From contig OY997591.1 of assembly GCA_963921825.1 (NCBI GenBank), positions 32,943,825-33,007,824 on the forward strand: 64,000 nt of DNA, in the 5' to 3' direction. This stretch comes from Erodium maritimum (Eukaryota > Streptophyta > Magnoliopsida > Geraniales > Geraniaceae). Made by a program: the position numbers and the translations under genes. The notes under the pieces are model-generated. The model worked only from the letters and a program-made list of their open reading frames with translations. It was not told where the DNA came from and searched no databases. Within the stretch, counting starts at the first letter, position 1, and each line of letters opens with the position of its first letter. Positions 35,760-48,493 of the stretch are shown one piece after another.

Positions 35760-36582
35760 TGTCCGATTTCTCCGTTTGGCTACACCTTTCATCTACAGTG
35801 TCCCAGGAGGAGTCCATTCCAAAAGGATCCCATTCTCTTTTAGATGATCTAATAACTCTGTGGTCAAGTATAGTCCACCTCGATCCAATCGAAGTGCCTT
35901 AATACCTTTGTCGAGCTGGTTTTCTACTTTAGTCTTAAACTCTTTGAATTTATCAAAAGCTTCAGACTTATGTCTCAGCGAATAGACATAACCATATTTA
36001 CTGTAATCATCAGTAAATGTGATAAAGTAGCTAAAACCCCTCCTGGCAAGTGAACTTATTGGTCTACACACATTCGAGTGTATCAGCCCCAATAATTCAC
36101 CCGCCCTTTCATCGCGATCGATAAAAGGGCACTTTAGTCATTTTGCCCATCAAACAAACCTTGCACCTATCTACCGAATGGAATTCGAATGAACCTGAAA
36201 GCCCGCACTTCTGAAGTGCTGATAGGCGCTTCTTGTTTATGCGACCCAAATGACAGTACCATAACAGAGTTAGGTTTAAATCGTTGGATTTAGACCTCTT
36301 GGTATTAACGGAATATATAGAACTTGAGGCATTGTTACCCATATCTAATATGTACAATCCTCCAACCATGTCAGTACTGGTATAAAACATATCATTGCAT
36401 AGAACATTGAAAACTCCATTTCCAATATTAACATTATATCCTTCCTTGTCAAACACGGATACAGATATAATATTCCTACTAAAAGTAGGTATGCAATATA
36501 CATTATACAGTACTAAGACAAGGCCTCTTGGCAAATCAAAACTCATGGATCCTACAGCAGTTGCCACAACTCTGAGGTCCAC
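35760..36582 (-). pseudogene. C2 protease end and integrase
   Basis: 36582-36109 carries the protease tail and the GAG-pre-integrase domain (LLWYCHLGRINKKRL, then CKVCLMGKMTK). The zinc histidines are replaced (Tyr and Arg). 36092-35793 carries the core: HSNVCRPIS in place of the usual Asp, FITFTDDYSKYGYVY, then LRLDRGG with the second Asp. The frame stops before the catalytic Glu, which in the continuing sequence is Lys (about 35778). All of these are shared with C3. Confidence 0.85.
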
Positions 36583-36639
36583 TTCGTGCTTTCCAAACCT
36601 CTCCTACTTTCAGCCACCATATATAAGTGCATGTGTGAG

Positions 36640-37211
36640 ATTCAGTCCTGGTATCTAATACCCATGAATCTTTGGAAGTAGAGAGATGTAGCTCTATAGA
36701 GTTAATACCGGATAAAGGCACGGTCCCACCGCCCTTCCTTAGATCATCCAGGTTTCCTGATGAAGGCGCAGTCCTACTGTCCTTCTTCAGATCATCCAGG
36801 CTATTTGATGAAGGCTCAGTCCCACTGCCCTTCTTCAGATCAGCCGTGAACTTCCTGTAATCCCGGTTCCAATGACCAGGCTATTGGCAGTAGAAGCAAA
36901 CATTCTCAGGTGTCTCATCTTTCCTGCCAAGTGCGCATGGGCCCCGCCCTTGCCACTTCTAATTCCCTTGTTGACCATCAGAATATCCTTGGATCCCAGA
37001 TCCCTGATATATTCTTCTCAGCAATTAATGACACTTCATGTAACTCTGATATGGTCTTAGAGACAGCCTTGTCAAGGACATATTCTTTGCGTTCAGACTT
37101 GAGGACTATCCTCAAAATTCTGTACCAGTCCAAATAGTTTGTCCCATTTAGCTTGACCCTGTCAAGAATGGTTTTTAATGACAAACTATTAATGTTCGCT
37201 GAATTTGCCAT
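36640..37211 (-). pseudogene. C2 gag remnant and protease start
   Basis: ATG at 37211-37209 (MANSANINSLSLKTILDRV). The gag body is deleted as in C0 and C3. The DDLKKGS-type triple repeat lies at about 36703-36850 and the protease box is LDTRTESHTC (Arg codon at 36647-36649). Confidence 0.82.
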
Positions 37212-38754
37212 TTGATCTACAACAGATAAAATTCAATCAGTAAACTGAATAAATTTTATGAAGATCAAGCTTAAACACCAACAATCGATTCTAAACCTTT
37301 AGAATCTGAAACCAAGATCCTTGATTCACTCGATTAAGCTGAACTAATGCTCACCACTTAATCGAGCTATGTAGGTAGGACTCCATCCAATCACATCCAA
37401 TGTGACTCTTGGCTAGGGTATGTACTTATGTACACGACTTACCCTATCTGTTACCCTAGCTCAACCTCAGGCTGAGAATCGTAGTCGGGTCCACCAATTT
37501 TCAACTATGGCCCGTCACTATGTAGGTGCTCCGCTAATGCGCACGACACCCACATATGTCGTCCAAACCTACTACCCCGCTTCCCCATGGATGCTCCGCT
37601 AATGCGCACGACACCCATAGGACGGGGAGGTAGTAAGGTGTTGATGATTGGGAGGTATCGGACATGACCCGCTTTTACTTGTCCAGTTGTGTTCAAAACT
37701 TTGGCACATCCTAGATACGATGAGCACATCAACTACATTCCAAATGCAATGATGCCTCAAATTACATCCAATGTAATTCTTCCTTTGAGCCCGTCAGCTA
37801 CATCCAATGCAATGACGGTTCTAAGGGTTCACACACAAGGATTAAAATTCCAATTTTATCTTTGCATGTGAGGTGATATGCTCGGTAAATAAAGTTAAGC
37901 ATGCAATTCTAAAACACATAGAATTAATCATGCATAAACTAAACCAAGCATAAAGCGATAAATGTGCACATAATAGACCCCTAAACTAACTCCCACTAGC
38001 TTCTTGAGCTCCACCGACTCCAAGCCGATGCCAACACCCGAAAAGCCACCAAATGACCTTTTCGCCCTTTCTTCGTCTTGAGTAAAATATTACAATTTAA
38101 TACACGACTCGCAGGTCGGGAATAAATAAATATTACAAACAAGTGGTTCGACGACCACACCTTGAAAGAATAATTACACGTTACCTCTAACGGCTCGCAG
38201 GCCGTGAAAAGCGATAAATAATTAAATTGAGCTCGGGGCTATTATGTGCACCATGCCAACATCACATCACACATCGTGTTATCAAACAAGCATGTTATCA
38301 AACATCATGTGATTTTCCGGTTTTAATTAATAGCCAAGTTTCGAAATTTTTTGATGCTCGGTTTATCGAAACCGTTCAAAAATGAAACTTTTGAACATTT
38401 GATCTTCGAGTTCGTCATGACGGTTCCAAACTCGTCATAACTAACAAAACGGTTTAGCCTTGGCATATCAACCATCCAATGGTCATGCTTGGCCTAGCTC
38501 CGTCCAACGGAGCCCCGTTCGGTCCCGGTTTCGGCTCCCCGAGAGTCCCGCTCCCGAGACCCGAAAAATCAAATTTTTTTCAAAATTTCCAGATTTGAAA
38601 TAATTTTCAAAAATTCATTTTACATGCATTAAATCCATAAACAAGAATTTAAAACATGTTATCAAACAATTTAGCAAAACAACATGCCAAAAACGAAACT
38701 TTCAAGCAAAACCGAAACTTTGAACACCGTCTTGTGAATCCCGAAGGTAGCACG
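37212..38754 (-). other. C2 leader
   Basis: About 1.5 kb of non-coding leader between gag ATG and PBS, almost the same as 56283-57823 in C3. Confidence 0.75.
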
Positions 38755-38766
38755 GCTCTGATACCA
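38755..38766 (-). other. Primer binding site of C2
   Basis: GCTCTGATACCA, one base from the LTR end at 38768; a 12-base initiator tRNA-Met match. Confidence 0.88.
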
Positions 38767-38767
38767 C

Positions 38768-40454
38768 TGTTGGGTCTCGAGGTAGGGTTGGAGATGAACC
38801 AACTCGCAGCGGAAAATCAATGAAAACCAAGAGACGATTAAACCATGAAACAACTAACAAAAAATGGATTCACAAGAGAAAAATTCAGCACTATTTCTTA
38901 CCAAAACAAGAACACCGGTTAACGAATGATTGGCTTGAGTCTCCAAGACGCCTACGTATCCACATGGGAATCAAAGCCACGTAGTTCTTCTATTTGAGGA
39001 CTCAAGAACACAAAAATGGAGGTGGAAACTAGCCAAACCCGAAATGGCCATGGAAGAGGGAGAGAAAATGTGTTTCCTATTCTTGTCTTGTGTTTGTTAT
39101 GTTGAAAAAAGATGACTTAAACATAACAAAACCCATACTTGTCCAACTAAAGGCATGGGACAAGTATGGTGTCAAGTAAGGTGTAAATAGGACAAAGTAT
39201 GGCAAGACAAGATTGGGTTAGGTGGTGAATCACCAACACCTTAATCTTTGTCTTGCTTACTTAGTACTAATTAATCAAGACTTGATTAATTAGTTCCATG
39301 GGCCTTGGTTGCATGGGCCTTTCATGGGCCTCTTGGAACATGGCCCGTGGCCATTTCCAACGAGGTCCCGTGATTCGCTCATCGCCTCCAAGCCTTCCAT
39401 ACCGGAAATGTCCAACATTATCCGACGCGATCAATCCCAAGACTCCAAGCCTTGTCTCGATCCGTAAAGTCCTATTCACTTACGGGCACATGACCCAAAA
39501 CCCAGTTTTGGTCATGTCCCGAGACAACTCCCTTTTGTCCATTCTCCATAAATGTGTCAATGAGTTTCATCCTCCGGTGTGACCCTTAGGTTTATGCATG
39601 TCAATAGATCAACGTAAAATCCCATTTTACTTGATCCTATTTAAGTGGCAACTAACGAGACTTTAGTATTGCCCGACATTACATAACGAATCGACCCTGT
39701 CGATTCTAACCTTTCCGTCGTCCCTGTCATTATCCTTTTATCTCCGATATCCTGATTGAGATAAGGCATAGAGCCGTCATCCTTATTATTCTCAATCACC
39801 GTTCCTTGATATGTGAGATGACTGAAGATATGATACACAGTATCATGTGCATGGCCATGCTATTCTTCCAGTCACTCTCGATCAAGCGGCCGAGAACCGA
39901 TATCTTTCCCATACCTTAGTACGAGGGATAAATCCCTTAGCCGTCTTTCGTGTCACTCATGTAGCCCGTCCCCAAGCCAATCCTGGCCGTTATGGAAGCC
40001 CTGTTACGGACAACGTTAGGCTCAGGTCAAACTCAGTTGTTGACTACATAGCGATCACAAAGACTCCTTGGTCTAAGGATACATAACAAGCTACAACACT
40101 GAATATGTTCATGACTTAATCTATGGCACATATTCAGGGCGGGTCGTCCAATATCATGTCCCACATGATATCTATGATCAGACTCCGGAATCCCATTCCA
40201 ATGACTAACAGAACGTAAGCCATAAAGAGCCATCTTTCATACTAGTCGCTTCTAGTGAAGCTTTGTTGACTAGGGACCCATCGAGTGTGATCTATCTCGA
40301 TCTATGGTTCTATTCGCATGGTGGGCATAGATCAGAGCACACATCGATATATTACTCCAACACATAAGTAATATAAAGCCGCTTTAATTTTATTGCTAAG
40401 GATGATATATACATTTGGACATTTAGGATTGAACTACGGGCACTAAGACTAACA
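38768..40454 (-). repeat. C2 5' LTR
   Basis: 1,687 bp, same length as the other C2 LTR, with TSD TATTG at 40455-40459 beyond it. Confidence 0.95.
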
Positions 40455-40459
40455 TATTG

Positions 40460-41260
40460 CATACCTACTTTTAGTAGGAATATTATATTTTTATCGTGTT
40501 TGGCAAGGAAGGATATAATGTTAATATTGGAAATGGAGTTTTCAATATTCTATGCAATGATATGTTTTATGCTAATACTAACTTGGTTGGAATATTGTAC
40601 ATATTAGATATGGGTAACAATGCCTCAAGTTCTATATATTATGTTAATACCAAAAGGTCTAAATCCAACGATTTAAACCTAACTTTCTTATGGCACTGTC
40701 ATTTGGGCCGCATAAACAAGAAGCGCCTCTCAGCACTTCAGAAGTGTGGGCTTTCAGGTCCATTCGAATTCCATTCGATCGATAGGTGCAAGACTTGTTT
40801 GATGGGAAAAATGACTAAAGCGCCCTTTATCGGTCGTGGTCAATGGGCGGGTGAATTATTGGGGCTGATACAATCGGAAGTGTGTGGACCAATAGGTTCG
40901 CTGGCCAAGAGGGGTTTTAGCTACTTCATCACATTTACTAACGATTATAGTAGATATGGTTATGTCTGTTCAATAAGATATAAGTCTGAAGCTTTTGATA
41001 AATTCAAAGAGTTCAAGACTGAAGTAGAAAACCCGCTCGGGAAAAGTATTAAGACACTTCGGTTGGATCGAGGTGAAAAATACTTAACCACAGAGTTTTT
41101 AGATCATCTGGTGGAGAGCGGAATCTTTTCAGAATGGACTCCTCCCGGAACACTACAGTTGAATGTTCTATCCGAGCGGAGAAATCGGACTTTATTGGAT
41201 ACGGTCCGATCCATGATCAGTTGGACTGATCTCCCAATCTTTTTCTGGGTTATGCTCTAG
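40460..41260 (+). pseudogene. C0 integrase
   Basis: Continues the C0 frame broken at 31994. The 254-codon stretch from 40496 has the GAG-pre-integrase (LWHCHLGRINKKRL, then CKTCLMGKMTK; second zinc His replaced by Arg72). The IN core follows, with Glu128 in QSEVCGP at the first catalytic Asp, Asp191 in LDRGEKY, and the Glu at 227 in LSERRN kept. This pattern differs from C2/C3 (Asn and Lys), so the lines decayed separately after sharing the zinc change. The frame runs open to a TAG at about 41258. Confidence 0.87.
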
Positions 41261-42371
41261 AGACGACCACATTCATAGTGAATCGGGCTCCGACGAAGAT
41301 TGTGGAAGACACCATTTTATAAATGGCATGGGAAGATGCCCACTTTGTCCTTCCTAAAGATTTGTGGTTGAGAGGCGTATGTGAAACATTTGGTTTCGAC
41401 TAAGCTCGAACCAAGATCTAAGATATGCACCTTCGTGGGGTATCCCAAAGCAACAAGGGGATAGTACTTCTACAAACCTAGTGAGAACATGATGTTCGTC
41501 ACTGGGGTGGAGTCTTTATGGAAAAGAAGTTTTGTTTCCAAAGACGTCATTGGGAGGATTGTGCATCTCGAAGAAATTTAGGATGATACAGATCTATCTA
41601 AACCCAGTAGAAAGGGAGCCAGAGATGGTCGTAGAGTAAAAACCAATTCCTATTACAATTTCGGAAGGTCCAAGGCGATCTGAAAGGATCAGTCGTCCAC
41701 CTCCAAGCTATGGCATCCGGAGGTGACAATGAAGTCATGGTGGATCACGATGATCCAGCCACCTTTCAGGAAGTCGTGGATGGGCCCGACTCCGAGTTAT
41801 GGCTGGGAGCCATGAGGGAGGAAATGCAATCCATGTCGGACAACCAAGTCTGGGAACTGGTTGATCTCATCAATGGTGTGAGGACCATCGGATGCAAATT
41901 TATCTTCAAGATGAAGATGGACATGGACAGCAACCCTCTGACCTATAAAGCTCGACTGGTGGCGAAAGGTTAGAGGCAGATCTAATGGATTGACTATGAG
42001 GAAACCTTTTCCCTAGTGGCTATGGTCAAAATCGATCCAAATTCTTCTTGACATAACTGCGTATCATAATTATGAGATATGGCAAGTGGATGTCAAAACT
42101 GCTTTCCTAAATGGAAGTTTGACTGAGGACGTTTTATGTCTCAGCCAGAAGGTTTAGTCGATCCGAAGAATAAGGGAAAGATTTGTAAGTTGTTAAAATC
42201 CATTTATAGATGGAAACAAGCTTCTCGGAGTTGAAACCTTCATTTTGATGAAGCTGTAATTTGATTTTCCTTAATCGAGAATGAGGATGAATCTTGCGTT
42301 TATAGAAGGCTAGTGGGAGTGAGATTACCTTTCTGGTGCTCATTGAAAACGACATCCCAACCTTGTACGAG
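41261..42371 (+). pseudogene. C0 IN tail and reverse transcriptase, 5' part
   Basis: 41710-41973 holds the RT opening (SELWLGAMREEMQSMSD, then GCKFIFKMKMDMD and ARLVAKG). The rest, to the S1 insertion at 42377, is frameshifted but collinear with C3 59300-60480. The segment TTCTGGTGCTCATTGAAAAC at about 42331 shows the same missing YVDD as in C2 and C3. Confidence 0.82.
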
Positions 42372-42376
42372 ACTAG

Positions 42377-44052
42377 TGTTGGGTCTCGATGGAGGGTATG
42401 AACACATACTTGCAGCGGAAATAACTCGAGACCATGTCATAGAACACTACCAAATATTAGATACACAAGAGAATAAACAATATGGAGGTTTCCTTACCAA
42501 CTAGTTCAAGAAAAGGAAGAGAACACCAAAGAAACGATGATCGGCTTGAGTCTCCAAGACGCCTACGTATCCCATTGGAATCAAAGCCACGTAGTTCTTC
42601 TTTAGATGACTCAAGAACACAACAAGAGGGAAGAAAAGTGCCAAACTCGAAATTGTAGTGTGAGAGGGAGAGAAGTTGTGTTTCTATTCTTGTCTTGTGA
42701 TTTGTTGTAGGAAAAAGATGACTTAAACCATCAACAACCATCAAGGACAAGTAAGGTGTGAAGCATGGTGTGAAGTAAGACAAGTATGGTGCTAAGTATG
42801 GCAAGACAAGATGGGTTAGGTGGTGAATCACCAACACCTTAATCCTTGTCTTGCTTACTTAGTACTAATTAATCAAGACTTGATTAATTAGTTCCATGGG
42901 CCTTGGTTGCATGGGCCTTTCATGGGCCTCTTGGAACATGGCCCATGGCCATTACCAACGAGGTCCCGTGACGTGCTCATCGCCTCCAAGCCTTCCATAC
43001 CGGAAATGTCCAACATTATCCAACGCGATCAATCCCAAGACTCCAAGCCTTGTCTTGATCCATAATGTCCTATTCACTTACGGGCACATGACCCAAAACC
43101 CAGTTTTGGTCATGTCCCGAGACAACTCTCTTTTGGCCATTCTCCATAAATGTGTCAATGAGTTTCATCCTTCGGTGTGACCCTTAGGTCTATGCATGTC
43201 GATAGATCAACGTAAAATCCCATTTTACTTGATCCTATATAAGTGGCAACTAACGAGACTTTAGTATTGTCTGACACTACATAGCGAATCGAACCAATCG
43301 ATTCTAACATTTCCGTCGTCCCTGTCATTATCCTTTTATCTCCGATATCCTGATTGAGATAAGGCATAGAGCCGTCATCCTTATTATTCTCAATCACTGT
43401 TCCTTGATATGTGAGATGACTGAATATATGATACCTAGTATCATGTGCATGGCCATGCTATTCTTTCAGTCACTCTCGATCAAGCGGCCGAGAACCGATA
43501 TCTTTCCCATACCTCAGTATGAGGGATAAATCCCTTAGCCATCTTTCGTGTCACTCATGCAACCCGTCCCCAAGCCAATCCTGACCGTTATGGAAGCCCT
43601 GTTACGGACAACGTTAGGCTCAGGTCAAACTTAGTTGTTGACTGCATAGTGATCACAAAGACTCCTTGGTCTAAGGATACATGACAAGCTACGACACTGA
43701 ATATGTTAATGACTCAATCTATGGCGCATATTCAGGGCGGGTCGTCCAATATCATGTCCCACATGATATCTATGATCAGACTCCGGAATCCCATTCCAAT
43801 GACTAACAGAACGTAAGCCATGAAGAGCCATCTTTCATACTAGTCGCTTCTAGTGAAGCTTTATTGACTAGGGACCCATCGAGTGTGATCCATCTCGATC
43901 TATGGTTCTATTCGCATGGTGGGCATAGATCAGAAATCACATCGATATATTACTCCAACATATAAGTAATAGAAAGTCGCTTTAATCTTATTGCTAATGA
44001 TGATATATACATTTGGACATTTATGATTGAACTACGGGCACTAAGACTAACA
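42377..44052 (-). mobile_element. S1: solo copia LTR inserted in C0 RT, TSD ACTAG
   Basis: Plus strand TGTTGGGTCTC ... GACTAACA, flanked by ACTAG at 42372-42376 and 44053-44057. No internal sequence, so it is a solo LTR. From about 42800 to the right end it is like the other LTRs. The left about 420 bp (the U5 side) is strongly diverged: it shares mainly the terminal bases and a patch around GGCTTGAGTCTCCAAGACGC at 42543. Confidence 0.93.
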
Positions 44053-44057
44053 ACTAG

Positions 44058-44405
44058 AGCTTGATTGAGGAAGTGTTTCTCAATAAAGGACTTAGGTGAT
44101 GATGCTTATATCTTAGGGATTAAGATATGTAGAGATCGCGCCAAGAGGGTCTTGGATTTAAGTCGGGGAACCTATGTGAACAACGCATTGAGTAGGTTCT
44201 CAATGCTCGATTCAAAGAAAGGACTCTTACCCACTAGTCATGACATTCATCTCAACAAGACTCAGTGTTCTAAGACACCTGATGAGCTGAAAAGGATGAT
44301 GTGAATACCATGCACCTAGGGGCAGGATCGATCATATATGCCATGACATGTAAAGTCAATAGAGACATATTGGAGTTTAGATTAGAACTAGGGCAAGTGG
44401 GAGAT
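44058..44405 (+). pseudogene. C0 RT end and 3' internal tail
   Basis: Continues C0 after S1. An open stretch at 44065-44304 encodes KCFSIKDLGDDAYILGIKICRDRAKRV and the following RT C-terminus. It stops near DELKRMM, and the RNase H seen in C3 is almost absent here. A short tail with GGGCAAGTGGGAGAT at 44391-44405 is the polypurine tract. Confidence 0.8.
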
Positions 44406-45604
44406 TGTTGGTCTTAGTGCCTGTAGTTCAATCCCAAATGTACAAATGTATATATCATCGTTAGCAATAAAATTAAAGCGGCTTTATATTACTTATGTGT
44501 TGGAGTAATCTATCAATTTGTGCTCTGATATATGCCCACCATGCGAATAGAACCATAGATTGAGATAGATCACACTCGATAGGTCCCTAGTCAACAAAGC
44601 TTCATTAGAAGCGACTAGTATGAAAGATGGCTCTTTATGGCTTACGTTCTGTTAGTCATTGGAATGGGATTCCAGAGTTTGATCATAGATATCATGTGGG
44701 ACATGATATTGGACGAACCGCCCTGAATATGTGTCATAGATTAAGTCATGAACATATTCAGTGTCGTAGCTTGTCATGTATCCTTAGACCAAGGAGTCTT
44801 TGTGATCGCTATGTAGTCAACAACTGAGTTTGACTTGAGCCTAACGTTGTCCGTATCAAGGCTTCCATAACGGCCAGGATTGGCTAGGGGACGGGCTACA
44901 TGAGTTACACGAAAGACGGCTAAGGGATTTATCCCTCATACTGAGGTATGGGAAAGATATCGGTTCTCGGCCGCTTGATCGAGAGTAACATAAAGAATAG
45001 CATGGTCATGCACATGATATTGGGTATCATATATTCATTCATCTCACATATCAAGGAACATTGATTGAGAATAATAAGGATGACGACTCTATGTCTTATC
45101 TCAATTAGGATATCGGAGATAAAAGGATAGTGACATAGACGATGGAAAGGTTAAAATCGACAGGGTCGATTCGTTATGTAGTGTCAGGCAATGCTAAAGT
45201 CTCGTTAGTTTCCACTTATATACGATCAAGTAAAATGGGATTTTACGTTGACCTATTGACATGCATAAACCTAAGTGTCATACTGGAGGGTGAAACTCAT
45301 TGACACATTTATGGAGAATGGCCAAAAGGGAGTTGTCTCGGGACATGACCAAAATTGGGTTTTGGTTCATGTGCCCGTAAGTGAATAGGACTTTACGGAT
45401 CGAGACAAGGCTTGAAGCCTTGGGATTGATCGCGTCGGATAATGTTGGACATTTTCGGTATGGAAGGGTTGGAGGCGATGAGCGAATCACGGGACCTCGT
45501 TAGAAATGGCCACGGGGCATGCTCCAAGAGGCCCATGAAAGGCCCATGCAACCAAGGCCCATGGAAATAATTAATCAAGTCTTGATTAATTAGTACTAAG
45601 TAAG

Positions 45605-46169
45605 TGTAAGGACCGCTCCTGGTCAACGCCGGTCAATCGGCGGAAAAACGGAAAAATATAAAATTTTGGACATCCACGTAAATGAACCTAAAATTAACCC
45701 CAAGGGTAATATCGGACTTAAGATGACCCCAATATTGACCAAAATGAGTTCTGGGTGACTAATGGCAACTTTTTGACCAATTCGGGAAAAGTTGACTTTT
45801 TGCCGAAAAAGTGAACCGAGCGACGTTTTGGTCCGTTCGAGGCCCGATTTGGATCCAAAAAGCTTAGTCATCATTACAGCGGTCTTATTTGGGCCGTTTC
45901 CTTGTAGCACGCGAAATTTCATAAATTCTTAGAAAATAGGCCCGCACGGGGCCCGAGACGGCCGAATTTCGCGAATCTGACTGAAAAATATCTACAAAGA
46001 TATTTTTCTAACTAATGGGACCCGCATGACACTTGTCATAAAAGTGGTTGAAGGGAGTTGAAAGGACAACATTACCCATTGGAATTAAAAATCAAAAATA
46101 AAGAAGGTTGGGGGCAAAATGGTCATTTTGGTGTGGGTTTGAAATTAAAATGAGAAGAGAGATGAGAGT
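45605..46169 (+). repeat. G2 5' LTR remnant
   Basis: Matches the first about 550 bp of the G2 3' LTR (49023-49569) and ends at GATGAGAGT, where pol begins. Confidence 0.88.
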
Positions 46170-47240
46170 GGTGTGCGAGTTTCCCGAGGTCTTTCCTGAG
46201 GAGTTGAGCGGGTTGCCACCAGTTCGTGAGGTGGAGTTCGGGATTGACCTGATGACGGGAACGGCACCGATATCGATGGCGCCTTAAAGGTTCGCGCTAG
46301 CAGAGTTGACCGAGCTGAAGCGTCAGCTCGAGGAGCTTCGGGAGAAGTGGTTTATCCATCCGAGCACATCGCTGTGGGGAGCGCCAGCACTCTTCGTGAA
46401 GAAGAAGAGTGGAGAGCTTCGGATGTGTATAAACTACCGGAAGCTGAATCGGGTTACGGTGAAGTACTGATACCCGATGCCGAGAATTGACGACTTGTTC
46501 GACCAGTTGAGACGGTCGACGTGCTTCTCGAAGATTGATCTGCGATCCGGATATTACCAGTTGCGAGTCTGGGAGGAGGACGTTGCAAAGACTGCATTCC
46601 GGACACGCTATAGGCATTACGAGTTCTTGGTGATGCCATTTGGACTGACGAACGCACCTGCAGCGTTCATGGATCTGATAAACAGTATATTCTGGTCGTT
46701 CTCAGATCAATTTGTGGTGGTGTTTGTAGACGACATCTTGATCTACTCGCACAACGAGGCGGCACATGAGGAGCATCTGAGGGCTGTTCTCACTCTGCTG
46801 CGCACACATCAGCTATACGCCAACCTGGAGAAGTGCGAGTTTTGGCTCGCTGAGGTGAAACTCCTCGGTCACATTGTATCCCGTGACGGTATACTGGTCG
46901 ATCCGGCGAAGATCGACGTCTTCGAGATCCGTAGCTTTTTGGGGTTGACAGTGTATTATCGGTGGTTCGTCCAGGACTTTGCGCGTCTAGCTGCGCCTAT
47001 GACTCTTTTGACGCGCAAGGGAGTCGGATTTGTGTGGACTGATGATTGTGAACGTGCGTTCACGGAGCTGAAGGCTCGTCTGACTATCGCTCCAGTGTTG
47101 ATAGTGCCAGAGCGTGGGATCGGGTATGAGGTATACTGTGACGCGTCCGGGGAAGGATTGGGATGTGTGCTGATGCAGTTAGGGAAAGTGGTTGCTTACG
47201 GCTCCAGACAGTTGAAGACGCACGAGCGCATGCAGTAGTC
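46170..47240 (+). pseudogene. G2 reverse transcriptase and RNase H start
   Basis: Starts at [17 protein letters not shown], just before RT. Stops at about 46286 (TAA) and 46466 (TGA) precede a 253-codon open stretch from 46477. RT has [12 protein letters not shown] and an intact FVDD box (residues 83-86 of that stretch), unlike G1. About ten residues are missing after LVDPAKID. RNase H starts with [13 protein letters not shown], and the frame ends in a stop after KTHERMQ. Confidence 0.88.
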
Positions 47241-47887
47241 GTGTTCGCGCTGAAAGGCTGGCAGTATTATCGGTATGGCGAGCGATTTTAGGTGTTCTCG
47301 GATCACAAGAGTCTCAATTGCATCTTTTCCCAACGAGACCTGAACATGTGCCAATGGCGATGGATGGAGCTACTTGAGGAATACGACTTCGAGCTACTCT
47401 ACCATCCGGGTAAGGCAAATGTGGTTACCGACGCCCTAAGTAGGAAGTCAATCCCGTGCCTTGCTAGTATATCAGTCCGGGAGTGGGACATGATAGGGGA
47501 GCTGGAACGTTCGGGCTTGAGCTAGAGGATATTACTGGTGGCGTGGCCATGTGCTCATTGGTGGCTCAGCCCTCACTACTCGCCCGAGTGATAGAGGCAC
47601 AGTCGGAGGATGTCGAGACGTTAGAGATCCGAGAGAGGGTCGACAGCGGTGTCGACGCAGAATGCTGGGAACTCGGTGTTGATTGGGGGTTGCGGTATCG
47701 AGGGGGGTTATTCGTGTCGCGCAGCTGTAGAGACGACGTGTTGCGAGAGTCACATCATTCCCGTCTTACAGTGCACCCGGGTAGCACCAAGATGTACCGC
47801 GACATCAGGCGGCACTTCTGGTGGAGCGGGATGCGGAGAGCGGTCGCGGAGTTTGTATCGAGATGTCTCACATGTCAGCAGGTGTAA
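47241..47887 (+). pseudogene. G2 RNase H and integrase zinc domain
   Basis: Frameshifted pieces. 47292-47525 holds FSDHKSLN (third RNase H acid kept) and [17 protein letters not shown]. 47483-47887 holds the tether and IN zinc region ([17 protein letters not shown], then CLTCQQV). Confidence 0.82.
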
Positions 47888-47914
47888 GCCGAACATCAGC
47901 GTCCCGCCGGATTA

Positions 47915-48493
47915 TTGCAGCCACTGCCGATTGCCCAATGGAAGTGGGAGCACGTCACGAAGGAATTCATGAGCGGATTGCCGAGATCGCCAAGGGGACA
48001 CGATGCTGTATGGGGGGTAGTCGATCGGTTGACCAAGTCAGCCCACTTCTTGGCCATGAGGATGACTGATCTGGTTGACAAGTTGAGCCGCATGTACATT
48101 CAGGAGATCGTGCGTCTCCATGGAGTCCCTGTGTCGATAGTGTTTGACAGGGATCCTCGTTTCACGTCCAGATTTTGGTCGGGTCTGCAGACCGCGTTGG
48201 GGACCGAGGTTCTGCTCAGTACAACACACCACCCACAGACAGACGGCCAGTCCGAGCGCACGATTCAGATTTTGGAGGACATGTTGCCGGTAGGTGTGCT
48301 AGACTTTAGGGGGTCATGGGAAGACCACCTACCATTAGTCGAGTTCGCCTACAACAACAGCTTTCAGGCCAATATCGGGATGGCACCGTTCGAAGCATTG
48401 TATGGTAGGTCGTGTCGATCAGTCGTGTGCTGGGAAGAAGTGAGGAATAAGAGTTTACTGGGTCTAGAACTGTCCCGAGAGACGACTGAGTAG
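47915..48493 (+). pseudogene. G2 integrase core
   Basis: 192 codons. The usual first Asp in MDF is Glu here (KEFMSGLP, about 47960-47975). The second Asp is kept in FDRDPRF, and the Glu is kept in DGQSERTIQ. Then LEDML and EFAYNNSFQANIGMAPFEALYG follow. The frame stops at 48491-48493 soon after ELSRETTE. Confidence 0.87.

Larger units (their letters stand above)
31995..40454 (-). mobile_element. C2: young non-autonomous copia element
   Basis: 8,460 bp, LTRs 31995-33681 and 38768-40454 (1,687 bp each), flanked by TATTG at 31990-31994 and 40455-40459. By eye the LTRs differ at about one site (39837, A versus C), indicating a recent insertion. It sits inside C0 in the opposite orientation. The internal region shares its lesions with C3: stop and Lys in the IN Glu region, Asn for the first IN Asp, and the YVDD deletion. 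Confidence 0.95.
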
